A stretch of DNA of 33,080 nt from Hyphomicrobiales bacterium (GCA_016780665.1 JADHLM010000003.1:1-33080); one strand, 5' to 3'; numbered from the stretch's first letter, positions 7,048-15,198 are shown. Notes: generated from the sequence alone by a model not told the origin. Translations and numbers: made by a program.

Positions 7048-7737
7048 TCATTTTGACTCAGATGTTGCAGCAGCCCAAATTACAACACCGAATGCGATTT
7101 TGTTAACAAAATCAGCTAGGTTGTAAATAAGGTTCAGTGAGTCGGCACTTCCTGCTCCGACATACCCGATTACGTAGCCTATAGGATAAATAGCCCAACC
7201 AACCGTAACAATAATCCTTAATGCATTAAATGCTTTTTGGGATGCTGGAGTTCCCTCGCTTGCACTTATTTTACTTGCTTCACCTACGAAAATTTCATAG
7301 ATGATATAAATCCATGCAAGCATTCCAATAATAAATGCCAACCATACATTCATTGATCCAATTTCACCCAGATATCCTGCAATTAGCATAATAACGGATG
7401 CACTTAGCAATCTCCAAAATAATGATGCAGATACAACAGCAATTGCTGCAAGAATTAGATAAAATTCAACAATCTGTAATGGAACTGTTAAAAGCCAATC
7501 AACGTATCTGAATACAACTGGTGACTCACCTGTGGTAACCCATACATCACGCATATAAAAATAGTGAATTGCCGCAATACCAGTAACCATTGCAGCTACA
7601 GTTAGAGATGTCTTCCATTTCCCTACTGCTCTATCTCTTTCAACCCAGAAAAAGAAAGTGGCAGCGACCATCGCGGCTGAAATTATCCAAAAGCTAACAC
7701 CTACTAAATCTGAAGGATTGAGTTGTCCTGTTGTCAT
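7048..7737 (-). CDS. Proteorhodopsin, blue-absorbing type light-driven proton pump
   Basis: This 229-residue, seven-helix retinal protein has all key residues in place: His58 (His75 of the reference green proteorhodopsin), proton acceptor Asp80 (Asp97), Thr84, spectral-tuning Gln88 (position 105), proton donor Glu91 (Glu108), and Schiff-base Lys213 (Lys231) in FVNKIAFG. Gln at the tuning site predicts blue absorption, as in open-ocean forms. Asp/Thr/Glu is the DTE proton-pump motif. Unlike many homologues it has no N-terminal signal peptide. AAGGGAG lies 6 bp before the ATG. It is the last gene before a strong terminator, and no retinal-forming gene is present in the window. Confidence 0.97.
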   Translation of the reverse strand: MTTGQLNPSDLVGVSFWIISAAMVAATFFFWVERDRAVGKWKTSLTVAAMVTGIAAIHYFYMRDVWVTTGESPVVFRYVDWLLTVPLQIVEFYLILAAIAVVSASLFWRLLSASVIMLIAGYLGEIGSMNVWLAFIIGMLAWIYIIYEIFVGEASKISASEGTPASQKAFNALRIIVTVGWAIYPIGYVIGYVGAGSADSLNLIYNLADFVNKIAFGVVIWAAATSESK

Positions 7738-7778
7738 AGTATTCTCCCTTAAAATTTACTATATAACTCCTACTCAAA

Positions 7779-7806
7779 TACATAGAATATTTGAAAAAGA
7801 TTACAA
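7779..7806 (-). promoter_or_regulatory. Candidate proteorhodopsin promoter
   Basis: On the minus strand TTGTAA (7806-7801), a 16-bp spacer, then TATGTA (7784-7779), within the 118-bp gap between the LuxC-like and rhodopsin genes. The gap is the largest in this part of the run, so separate transcription of the rhodopsin is plausible. Confidence 0.35.
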
Positions 7807-7855
7807 AAACAATAATTTTTTATAAATTATCAATTATTTGTCTGCTGTAATTGAT

Positions 7856-9292
7856 TTAATCACCCTTTAATATTGGAATCTGATAAGTAAATTCATCTAC
7901 CAAATGATAGCCGTCTAATGGCTCGAAATGATGCCTCTTTAGGACGTAATTTGGACTTACGACTCTGTAAGCAGAAATCTGTTTAGAAATATAAACGGCC
8001 TTTTCCCAAAAATCATCATCCCCAATAACGATAATAGTTTGTATTTTTTCTATTCCTGCGTGTGTTATTTTATTGTTAATATCAGATAATCTGTTGATCA
8101 AAAGATCTTCACTATTCATATGAACAAACTCAAGAAAATTACTCCTCGAATGAATGTTTAAGTCTAAATCCGATGGAGCATCATCAAAAATAGATAGATT
8201 TTCACTACTGATAATTGAAATAACGTTACCATAAATCTTTGACTTATAAACCTTAGAACCATTATCAGTAGCGCGATTTAATACCCTGTCTAACTTAAAT
8301 AAGTCAAACTCATTTAACGCTGAGTTTTTAGAGTCGTATATTGCTTCGAGCCTTTTAACTAACATTGTATAAAATTCATCGTGCCTGGTTGTTACGCAGC
8401 TTTGCCCCTGGCAAATCACATATGCTTCCGTCGGTGAACTGCATAATTGTTGACCTAATACTGATATAGACTTCGCCACTTCTCCTGACACGATATCTTG
8501 ATTTTTATTTAAATATTCTTCCTGTATTAATAAAATGCCAGTTAGTGCTTCCATATTTATAATATTTGGCCTATGTGAATTTTTTCTTACTGCTTGGTAA
8601 TAATATTCATTAGCTTCTCTGCCCCCCCAAATATTGATAACATCCCATGGTACAACATTTAATAATTGATCTAGTTCTAACTTTTGCATTTCAATTTGAT
8701 GGTCAAGATTTGTAAAATATATTGGAGTGCCATCGTCAAAGGGAAGAGAACTAAAAAGTTCTGTTATAGCAACTTGATGTAATTTTGGTAATTGAATAAC
8801 AGTCACATTCCCACAAAGAAAAGACAGTATACTGGCAGTAATTACTGGTAAAATAGTGTTTGAACTGCCAACTATTAAAATTAGACCCTTGGGTGATATG
8901 ACATATTCATAATTATCTGAAAGTCTCCGATTTACAGAGAGACATTCACTGTCATAAGAATTTGAAAAAGAATTACTCGGATTTTGAAAAATATTTTTTA
9001 TGGTTTCCATAGAAAATAACTCTTTGAGCAGATTAATCTCAATTTTTACTCCATTCTCTGGATATCCAAATTCAGTCATTCTATGAAAGAATTTATTTTC
9101 AACATCTTTCCAATGCTTAGTCTTAATATAATTACTGATTTTTTCTAGTTCTGCTAACCTATCTTGCAAACTCTTTTTTTTCTGTCGTGATAATTTATCA
9201 GCAAACTCCGTGAGCCATGGATATTTTTTATATAAGTTGGCCTCAACATTGCTATTATTATCATTTTTAAACCTAGAAAAAAATCTAATCAT
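7856..9292 (-). CDS. LuxC-like acyl-CoA (fatty acid) reductase
   Basis: This protein of about 478 residues belongs to the LuxC acyl-CoA reductase family (PF05893). Visible features are the nucleotide-binding stretch VGSSNTILPV (about 141-150), VINIWGGREANE, and the catalytic thiol in LGQQLCSSPTEAYV (Cys284), corresponding to the acyl-accepting Cys of Vibrio LuxC. It should reduce an acyl thioester to aldehyde with NADPH. A GTG at 9298 is possible, but I chose the ATG at 9292. It overlaps the upstream stop as ATGA and has GAAGGG at proper distance. Its pairing with a LuxE-like gene supports the function. No luciferase (luxAB) is nearby. The substrate chain is unknown. Confidence 0.85.
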   Translation of the reverse strand: MIRFFSRFKNDNNSNVEANLYKKYPWLTEFADKLSRQKKKSLQDRLAELEKISNYIKTKHWKDVENKFFHRMTEFGYPENGVKIEINLLKELFSMETIKNIFQNPSNSFSNSYDSECLSVNRRLSDNYEYVISPKGLILIVGSSNTILPVITASILSFLCGNVTVIQLPKLHQVAITELFSSLPFDDGTPIYFTNLDHQIEMQKLELDQLLNVVPWDVINIWGGREANEYYYQAVRKNSHRPNIINMEALTGILLIQEEYLNKNQDIVSGEVAKSISVLGQQLCSSPTEAYVICQGQSCVTTRHDEFYTMLVKRLEAIYDSKNSALNEFDLFKLDRVLNRATDNGSKVYKSKIYGNVISIISSENLSIFDDAPSDLDLNIHSRSNFLEFVHMNSEDLLINRLSDINNKITHAGIEKIQTIIVIGDDDFWEKAVYISKQISAYRVVSPNYVLKRHHFEPLDGYHLVDEFTYQIPILKGD

Positions 9293-10620
9293 CCACACCC
9301 TTCGCGTATTTTGAACCCTTCATCTTCTTTTGCGCGACGAGAATATATGAAGCCATTTTGGGATAAGTTTCTTTTTCCCATAACCGTATCAATTTGATTT
9401 TTATCATCAGCTGGCTTTACAAAATCTCCAGGCACAATCGCTTCAATGTAATCAAGAGTCGCAAAATTTAAATAATATAACAAGTAATCTTTACCAGGCT
9501 TCGGATTCTTGACTGGAGTCAAATCAGTAGGTGACTCTAACAAAGCAATATAAGTAAGAGGATGAGGATATTTGACCCATGCATCAGAAGTTTGAGGATC
9601 ATTAGGTAAGCCTATAAATACACACAATGACTCTGTTAGACCCAACATATCTATTACTGGAGCTGATTTTTTAACCTTACTTCCTGTAAATATTTTATCT
9701 CCAGTTGCTCTTACAACCTGATCTAATGATGTAATGTGCGAAGGTAGTCTTTTTAGACCGCCTCCAATCATTAAAACTCCATTTTCACCTAGCTGCACAG
9801 GAGGGGCACCAAGAGATAATTTCATCATCAGAGCTTTGAACCCCGTCGGCTCAATGAACATCTTATATAAGCCAACTCCGCTAGCAATAAAGTATTTTGT
9901 ACTATTTTTGCTCTGAAAAAACTTCCTCATTTCTTTTATATTTGGGCCTATTCTTTGCCAAATGGTGGAGTCTTTAGGACCTTTGTTAACTTTTGCTCCA
10001 AAAGAGACTGACAAACCTCTGTGCCTCAGAAAATCTGAACCAATTGCAGCAAAAGCAAGAAAGTCTGTCATTTCTGGTGCCATGTGAAATAAACACTCTC
10101 CATCATTTATCTCCTTACCAATGGACCAATCAATCAAATTACCATTAATTTTTCTAGATAAATCTAATGATAGATTTGATCTATATACATTAACGGGCCC
10201 TATTGTTCCCAATGTTGTGCCACTTGACATGAAGCTCATGCCAAAGGATTTATCTGAAAAATGTTCAATTAAGCGTGACTTCTGGCCATCTCCTCTCAAA
10301 TCATCGGAGTGGATTCTTAATTTTATAAGATCATGTAATTTTATATCTTTCTTGAGTTTCCCATCATTATTTTCAGCTAAGCCACGGCTAAAAAATAACT
10401 TTTTGTAATAACCATTTTTATCATGACGTAAAAAAAACTCTAGATATGGATATATTAAACTATTCTGCAACCTCTCAGTATCATTTGGAGAGAAATCAGT
10501 CATAATGTTTTTATTAGACAGTACTTCCTGAAGTTTTTTTACATAGGGATCATCAATAACAAATGATTTTTCTATTGATAGATCTGCAGGCATTCCATGC
10601 CCATTAAAAGCTCCTATCAT
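9289..10620 (-). CDS. LuxE-like acyl-protein synthetase (carboxylate-activating)
   Basis: This 443-residue protein resembles the LuxE acyl-protein synthetase family (PF04443), part of the ANL superfamily. The ATP-binding signature is MSSGTTLGTIGP (SSGTT at about 132-136), and a GLTES-type motif occurs at DMLGLTES. LuxE activates a fatty acid as acyl-AMP and loads it on a Cys close to its own C-terminus for transfer to LuxC. Here Cys442 is the second-last residue (REGCG), consistent with that acyl-carrier thiol. It is longer than Vibrio LuxE (about 370-380). GGGGGG precedes the ATG by 7 bp. The stop overlaps the LuxC-like start by ATGA, so the two should be made together. Confidence 0.83.
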   Translation of the reverse strand: MIGAFNGHGMPADLSIEKSFVIDDPYVKKLQEVLSNKNIMTDFSPNDTERLQNSLIYPYLEFFLRHDKNGYYKKLFFSRGLAENNDGKLKKDIKLHDLIKLRIHSDDLRGDGQKSRLIEHFSDKSFGMSFMSSGTTLGTIGPVNVYRSNLSLDLSRKINGNLIDWSIGKEINDGECLFHMAPEMTDFLAFAAIGSDFLRHRGLSVSFGAKVNKGPKDSTIWQRIGPNIKEMRKFFQSKNSTKYFIASGVGLYKMFIEPTGFKALMMKLSLGAPPVQLGENGVLMIGGGLKRLPSHITSLDQVVRATGDKIFTGSKVKKSAPVIDMLGLTESLCVFIGLPNDPQTSDAWVKYPHPLTYIALLESPTDLTPVKNPKPGKDYLLYYLNFATLDYIEAIVPGDFVKPADDKNQIDTVMGKRNLSQNGFIYSRRAKEDEGFKIREGCG

Positions 10621-10662
10621 TATTCAACCCCCCTATTTATAAATAATGAATATCAAATTATC

Positions 10663-11082
10663 TCATAAGAAAATCTTATCAGATAATGAATAAGTCAACA
10701 AAGAATAAGAGAGTAATTTAAATACTGATGCATACATTGCTTCTGGAGATACCTTATATTTTCCTCTCCCATATGTCATGGCAATATCAAAATAGGATAA
10801 AGTGTTATAAATTGTACTAGCTCCAAATACGACGATGCCAAAAACGAAAAAAGCCCAGTTACCAGAAGGCCCAAAAATTAGTATTAAAAATGCAACCGTT
10901 GCCTCTGCTGTTGGCCAACATGCGGCAAATCTTGCGATTAATGCTGCAGACTCATCGATATTATACCTTGCTAAAACTTTTTTTGTTTCCCAAAGTTGGA
11001 CTGCTGCATAAAACCCAGGTGTAAATATACAAGCAAAAATAAACAATACTAATGTGTATATGTTGTTAAAATTCTCTACCAT
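10663..11082 (-). CDS. Four-helix integral membrane protein, unknown function
   Basis: This 139-residue protein is not recognised. It has hydrophobic segments at about 9-28, 46-70, 74-95 and 116-135, with a conserved-looking loop TPGFYAAVQLWETKKVL after the first helix and RFAACWPTAEATVAF at the start of the second. It has no signal for cleavage. A strong GGAGG lies 7 bp before the ATG. It sits between the ion channel (14 bp) and the LuxE-like gene (42 bp) on the same strand, so it is probably in their operon. Its role could be in membrane-lipid or light-related physiology, but nothing in the sequence proves this. Confidence 0.75.
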   Translation of the reverse strand: MVENFNNIYTLVLFIFACIFTPGFYAAVQLWETKKVLARYNIDESAALIARFAACWPTAEATVAFLILIFGPSGNWAFFVFGIVVFGASTIYNTLSYFDIAMTYGRGKYKVSPEAMYASVFKLLSYSLLTYSLSDKIFL

Positions 11083-11096
11083 CTAAAATCCTCCCT

Positions 11097-11783
11097 CTAT
11101 TCTTTATTTGTTACAACATCAACTAACACTGCGATTATTAGATTTAATATTGTAATTGAACCAATTGCAATAAAACTATAAAAATAAATCCAAGCCCACC
11201 AAAATATTTCTTGCATTGGTAACATAACAGTTTCCCAACTGGATAGAGTTAGAACTTGAAAAAGAGTTATCATCGCAACGCCCAAATCACCCCAACGACC
11301 TGGGTCTGAAGTAGCGAATAAAATACTACCAATTGATGCATAAACATAAATTATAATAAACAGCAACAATGAAACATAAAAGACCCTTTTTAATGACTTT
11401 AGTAATGACTCAATGAGTTCCTTCAATTCGGGAATTGCTGAGATTAGTCTTAATACCCGAAAAATTCTTAACAACCTTAGAACAAGTATTGAGGAGTTTG
11501 GTCCTACAGGAATAATTGAGGCTATTACTATTATCGTATCAAATATATTCCATCCATCCTTAAAGAAATGTAACTTCCTTTTTTCTGCAAAAAATCGTAT
11601 CGAAATCTCTACCACAAAAAAAAGAGTTATCAATACATCCAAGGAATGAAGAATAAATAGAATACTTGGTGGTATATTATATGTGGATGCACCAACTAAA
11701 AGTGCAGATAATATAATGGCGAATACAACAATGGCCTGAAAAAGCCTGTGATCTTTGATATTTTTAAATAAGTTTCTGTTCAT
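11097..11783 (-). CDS. Voltage-gated ion channel of the NaChBac-like (BacNav) superfamily
   Basis: This 228-residue, single-domain six-helix channel has S1-S3 at about 15-95 and an S4 voltage sensor VLRLLRIFRVLRLI with four Arg spaced by three. S5, the pore loop and S6 (GSITILNLIIAVLVDVV) follow. The selectivity filter reads TLSSWE (about 179-184) where sodium-selective BacNav channels have TLESW. The usual Glu is Ser, and a Glu follows two positions later. The cytoplasmic C-terminal coiled coil of NaChBac is absent. The ATG at 11783 overlaps the cutA stop as ATGA and is preferred over one 30 bp upstream. Ion selectivity cannot be predicted with confidence. Confidence 0.85.
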   Translation of the reverse strand: MNRNLFKNIKDHRLFQAIVVFAIILSALLVGASTYNIPPSILFILHSLDVLITLFFVVEISIRFFAEKRKLHFFKDGWNIFDTIIVIASIIPVGPNSSILVLRLLRIFRVLRLISAIPELKELIESLLKSLKRVFYVSLLLFIIIYVYASIGSILFATSDPGRWGDLGVAMITLFQVLTLSSWETVMLPMQEIFWWAWIYFYSFIAIGSITILNLIIAVLVDVVTNKE

Positions 11784-12103
11784 GTCTCTGTTGTGATTGA
11801 TTTCAAGAGCCAATTTGCATAATCATCATCGATTTGAGTAATAGGTAACCCAATAATGCACGGTATCTCATATGAATGAAACTTTTTTATTTGTTTTTTA
11901 ATTTCAGTAAAATTCTTTTCAATTGCTTTCATAATGATTGTACATTCTTCATCTTGGGCAATCTTATTGTCCCATTTATATAAAGAGATCATTGAAGGGT
12001 ATATGTTTGAACAAGCAATTAAATTATTTTCAAGTAAAATTTCAGATATGCGTTTTGCTTCATTCAATGAAGAACATGTGGTGTAGATTAGAAAAAATTT
12101 CAT
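11780..12103 (-). CDS. cutA: CutA1 divalent-cation tolerance family protein
   Basis: This 107-residue protein has the length of CutA1. Features are FFLIYTTCSSLNEAKRISEILLE, LIACSNIYPSMISLYKWDNKI (the conserved Y/W-W-x-x-x-I region), and the C-terminal YEIPCIIGLPI...YANWL. CutA1 forms a very stable trimer related to PII signalling proteins and has been linked to copper tolerance, although its exact role is debated. ATGA overlaps with the ceramidase-like gene upstream and the ion channel downstream indicate translational coupling of three genes that have no established functional link. Confidence 0.92.
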   Translation of the reverse strand: MKFFLIYTTCSSLNEAKRISEILLENNLIACSNIYPSMISLYKWDNKIAQDEECTIIMKAIEKNFTEIKKQIKKFHSYEIPCIIGLPITQIDDDYANWLLKSITTET

Positions 12104-12759
12104 TTCTTAAACCTCTTAATGAATAGCAAAACCAAACTATATAATAATATTGCATTTAATATATGCCAGATCAAGTGCGTTCCAAATGGTATATAGGAAC
12201 AAGCAAAAGCATCGATTTGTCTAAATGTTAGAGAAATTATAAAGATAATTGATGCAATAAATAGTCCTCTTGAGATTTCAAGTTCTTGTTTCACAAGTGA
12301 TATAGCTGATATGAAAAGCATGGCAAATAGCGCTGTTAAATAGGATGATATTTCCTCCACACCAGCATACCCAAGCAAGATATTCAAACTCAAAAAAATA
12401 ATAAGTGCAACAACTGAAAGTAAATTAGTTTGTTCAAGATAAAATCTAACTGCGATGTAAAGATAGAAAAGTATAAATATCATTATTGGTAATGTATCTG
12501 CAAACGCAGACCACAAATTACCAAATGCATGAAATAAGAAGCTGCCTAAGCCAATTAGTAAGATTAAATAGGTTAATATAGTTGAGTATCTTTTATGAGA
12601 CTTATCGCTAAAAGATACATCTTTTAATTTCCGAAGAAGAATATAAAAAGCGATAATGAAAGCGATATTGGATAAAAAATTAATGGGTTCTGCAAATAGG
12701 TCTGAAGATACCCTTTCACAATAAATATCTATGCTTGTATTGAGGTTAATTGATGACAC
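12100..12759 (-). CDS. Ceramidase family (alkaline ceramidase-like, CREST superfamily) membrane hydrolase
   Basis: This 219-residue protein has about seven membrane helices. The family signature is present in order: IDIYCERV with Glu15, AEPINFLSNIAF, GSFLFHAFG with Ser73 and His77, FADTLPI with Asp88, and THLIWH with His195 and His199. The His and Asp set matches the zinc-binding active site of alkaline ceramidases and related CREST hydrolases. It may cleave an amide-linked lipid in the inner membrane. Bacterial members are mostly uncharacterised, and whether this organism makes sphingolipids or other N-acyl lipids is not known from the window. It overlaps cutA by 4 bp. Confidence 0.85.
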   Translation of the reverse strand: MSSINLNTSIDIYCERVSSDLFAEPINFLSNIAFIIAFYILLRKLKDVSFSDKSHKRYSTILTYLILLIGLGSFLFHAFGNLWSAFADTLPIMIFILFYLYIAVRFYLEQTNLLSVVALIIFLSLNILLGYAGVEEISSYLTALFAMLFISAISLVKQELEISRGLFIASIIFIISLTFRQIDAFACSYIPFGTHLIWHILNAILLYSLVLLFIKRFKK

Positions 12760-12766
12760 TAATTAA

Positions 12767-13144
12767 CTATGCACTTAATTCTGTGATTTTTTCTTTTGCT
12801 TCTCTGAGCTGTTTCATAATATTTCTCATTCTTGGCATCATATTATTTTCCCAATATTTTAACATCTCAATATTATCTCTGGTTATATTATAAACACCAG
12901 AAAAATGCTCAATTAATTCATCAGAGCCTGCAAGAAATATACCATCTAATGACTCGACGGTTGGAAAGCTTGCTTTTTGGCCTGACTTTTCGAGAATATA
13001 CATCGTTATTTCCTCATATGACTCTTCATCAGCATGCGCAACGTGTAATTCAAAATCAACTAATTTATTTATTTCATTGAGATACACAATAAACTTGTAG
13101 GAAAATGGGCATCCTGCTTTAACGAATAATTTATTTTTGTTCAT
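12767..13144 (-). CDS. Glutaredoxin/GST-N-like thioredoxin-fold protein
   Basis: This 125-residue soluble protein begins MNKNKLFVKAGCPFSYKFIVYLNE, a beta strand followed by a CPFS active-site-like turn with a single Cys, then a helix. The segment FPTVESLDGIFLAGSDELIEHF supplies the cis-Pro loop and the Gly-Ser-Asp pattern seen in glutaredoxins and glutathione-S-transferase N-domains. The monothiol site suggests glutathione binding. The C-terminal 35 residues form a basic helix. It sits 13 bp after pirin and 7 bp before the ceramidase-like gene. The assignment is fold-level only. Confidence 0.72.
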   Translation of the reverse strand: MNKNKLFVKAGCPFSYKFIVYLNEINKLVDFELHVAHADEESYEEITMYILEKSGQKASFPTVESLDGIFLAGSDELIEHFSGVYNITRDNIEMLKYWENNMMPRMRNIMKQLREAKEKITELSA

Positions 13145-13157
13145 TTAATTCTCGCTT

Positions 13158-14060
13158 CTATTTTATAAAATTTCCTGTATTTAAATCTTGCATAGCTTGG
13201 ATAAGTTCTTCTCTTGAATTCATGACAATTGGTCCGTGCCATGCTATTGGCTCTCTAATTGGTTTTCCAGATACAAGTAGAAATCTTACCCCTTCATCAA
13301 AAGTGTGCAATACAACATTTTCTCCTGGATCAAAATAAATTAGAGTCTTATTCCCCGAGGAGTCCCTAATATTGAATTCTTCGCCATTAAATTCCTTTTC
13401 TACTCTGATACCGACAGGATCTGAAGCATATTGAAAATGAGCTGAACCGCTAAATACGTACGCAAATGTACTTTTATAAGTATCAATTTTCAGTAATTTA
13501 TTCGTATTTGGTGGCACATAGACATCTAAAAACTGAGGCTCAGCAGCTATTCCATCTACAGGTCCCAATATCCCTCTGTAATCGCCAACTACAACTTTAA
13601 TTTTTGACCCGTCATCATCTTCAACTATTGGAATCCCCGTAGTATCTATATCTTGATATCTGGGTGAAGTCATTTTTTTATCAGATGGCAAATTAGCCCA
13701 TAATTGAAATCCATGCATCTGTCCAATCTCATTACCTTGAGGCATCTCTTGGTGCATGATCCCTGAACCAGCAGTCATCCATTGCACATCGCCGCCTGCA
13801 AGAAGTCCAGTATTACCGAGACTATCTTTATGTTCAACTGTTCCTTCAAGCACATATGTAATTGTTTCAATTCCTCTATGCGGATGCCATGGAAATCCCG
13901 CCTTATATTTTTCTGGGTCTTCATTTCTAAAATCATCTAATAACAAAAATGGATCAAATTTTTCTGGGTCTGCAAAACCAAATACTCTGTCAAGTGATAC
14001 ACCTGCTCCTTCCAGAACAGATTTTGGATTTGATTTAGTTGTGATTGGCCTAAATGACAT
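13158..14060 (-). CDS. Pirin family protein
   Basis: This 300-residue double cupin has the pirin hallmark HPHRGIETITYVLEG followed by GDVQWMTAGSGIMHQEMP. The metal ligands His (two in HPHRG), His and Glu (MHQE) are present. The C-terminal pirin domain includes IAWHGPIVMNSREE. Pirins bind Fe(II). Some act as quercetin dioxygenases or redox-sensitive regulators, and the role here is unknown. AGGAG precedes the ATG. It is followed closely by the thioredoxin-fold gene, which would suit an oxidative-stress unit, but that is an inference. Confidence 0.92.
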   Translation of the reverse strand: MSFRPITTKSNPKSVLEGAGVSLDRVFGFADPEKFDPFLLLDDFRNEDPEKYKAGFPWHPHRGIETITYVLEGTVEHKDSLGNTGLLAGGDVQWMTAGSGIMHQEMPQGNEIGQMHGFQLWANLPSDKKMTSPRYQDIDTTGIPIVEDDDGSKIKVVVGDYRGILGPVDGIAAEPQFLDVYVPPNTNKLLKIDTYKSTFAYVFSGSAHFQYASDPVGIRVEKEFNGEEFNIRDSSGNKTLIYFDPGENVVLHTFDEGVRFLLVSGKPIREPIAWHGPIVMNSREELIQAMQDLNTGNFIK

Positions 14061-14068
14061 TTAAACTC

Positions 14069-14281
14069 CTAATTAAAAAATTTCATAATCGTAATGACTG
14101 TCATAGTAACTGCACATGCGAAGGATATCATTATTATCATCCCTAAGTAATGAGCCATCCTATTTGATGAAAGGGTGTCATCTATAACAGCCTCATCATT
14201 TGCTTTTACTTTTCTAAATAGGTATCCTGAAATGAGGAAAATACCATAAAATATCAATGTGTATTTGAGTTCTGTAGTCAT
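14069..14281 (-). CDS. Small two-helix membrane protein, unknown
   Basis: This 70-residue protein has hydrophobic helices at about 8-23 and 45-66, joined by a charged loop (RKVKANDEAVIDDTLSSNR). It is not recognised. It is the first gene of the long minus-strand run and lies 8 bp before pirin, so it is likely co-transcribed. The 96 bp upstream separate it from the divergent cupin gene and should hold both promoters. Confidence 0.65.
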   Translation of the reverse strand: MTTELKYTLIFYGIFLISGYLFRKVKANDEAVIDDTLSSNRMAHYLGMIIMISFACAVTMTVITIMKFFN

Positions 14282-14377
14282 TTTTTAACAAATTAACATA
14301 ATTAAATCTCTGTGGGTTTACTTATTATAAGAAAAATTATATCCTCTTTAGAGAATTTGTGCAAATAGGAGTGAAAT

Positions 14378-15196
14378 ATGCCCATAATAAAGAAATTTGA
14401 TGATATAGAATTTAAATTTGATGATGATGGAATTAAATTTAAAAATCTTATCACTAAAGAAGACTTGGTAGATTCAAGAGTTACATTAGATTACTTTGAA
14501 TTGTCGGCACAAAAAAACTTAATTATTGAAAATAGCGAAAATGATGTTATGTGGATCCAAATATTATCAGGATTAATTAACATTGAAGATACTATTATTG
14601 ATCACAACAAGATCATCTTCATAAAAGGAAATAAAAATATAGACTGTGGTGCAATAGAAGCTTCAAATTTAGTTATTACAAAGATCCTGAATTACAAGGT
14701 TCACGAAAAAAACCCTACTGATAATTTTGAAAAGACCATAAATATAATTAACTGGGGAAATGAGCCTATCTTGAAATCTGAACATGATGATAGAAAAAGA
14801 GTTTATTTACTCTCTGAAACACTGGCTGATACTGATAGCGTTAAAGGAGAATTAATAATCTATCCAAAAGATACTTCTTGCCCAGAACATTACCACGTTG
14901 GTGCTGAACATTATCAATTTCTTACAGAGGGCAATGTTATTGCTGTACTTGATGGGAAAGAGTATGAATTATCAAAATACGATATTTTATATAATTTTGA
15001 AAATGAAAACCATTGGTTTTATACAAAAAATAGTATTTGTGAGTTTGTCGAATTTTTCATTCCTGGTGAAGCAAAGACAATCTGGACTCAAACAACAAAT
15101 GTGTGCACATGGTCACCAATTGGATTGGATATTAATGGGGAAAAACCTTCTAGACATATTGAAAAACATGTCCACGGTGAAGGAAAAAATATTTAA
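14378..15196 (+). CDS. Cupin domain protein, unknown substrate
   Basis: This 272-residue protein has a probable degenerate N-terminal cupin and a clear C-terminal one. It reads CPEHYHVGAEHYQFLTEG (His-x-His-x3-Glu, motif 1) and later ENENHWF (motif 2 His), so a metal site is intact. It could be a small-molecule dioxygenase, isomerase or lyase, or a binding protein. AGGAG lies 8 bp before the ATG. It is monocistronic, divergent from the small membrane-protein gene and convergent with the SnoaL-like gene. The reaction is not identifiable. Confidence 0.75.
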   Translation: MPIIKKFDDIEFKFDDDGIKFKNLITKEDLVDSRVTLDYFELSAQKNLIIENSENDVMWIQILSGLINIEDTIIDHNKIIFIKGNKNIDCGAIEASNLVITKILNYKVHEKNPTDNFEKTINIINWGNEPILKSEHDDRKRVYLLSETLADTDSVKGELIIYPKDTSCPEHYHVGAEHYQFLTEGNVIAVLDGKEYELSKYDILYNFENENHWFYTKNSICEFVEFFIPGEAKTIWTQTTNVCTWSPIGLDINGEKPSRHIEKHVHGEGKNI

Positions 15197-15198
15197 AA

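Noticed and set aside
7856-10620. A bioluminescence (lux) operon
   Set aside because: luxA, luxB and luxD are absent. Only the reductase and synthetase homologues occur, and these are known outside luminous bacteria.
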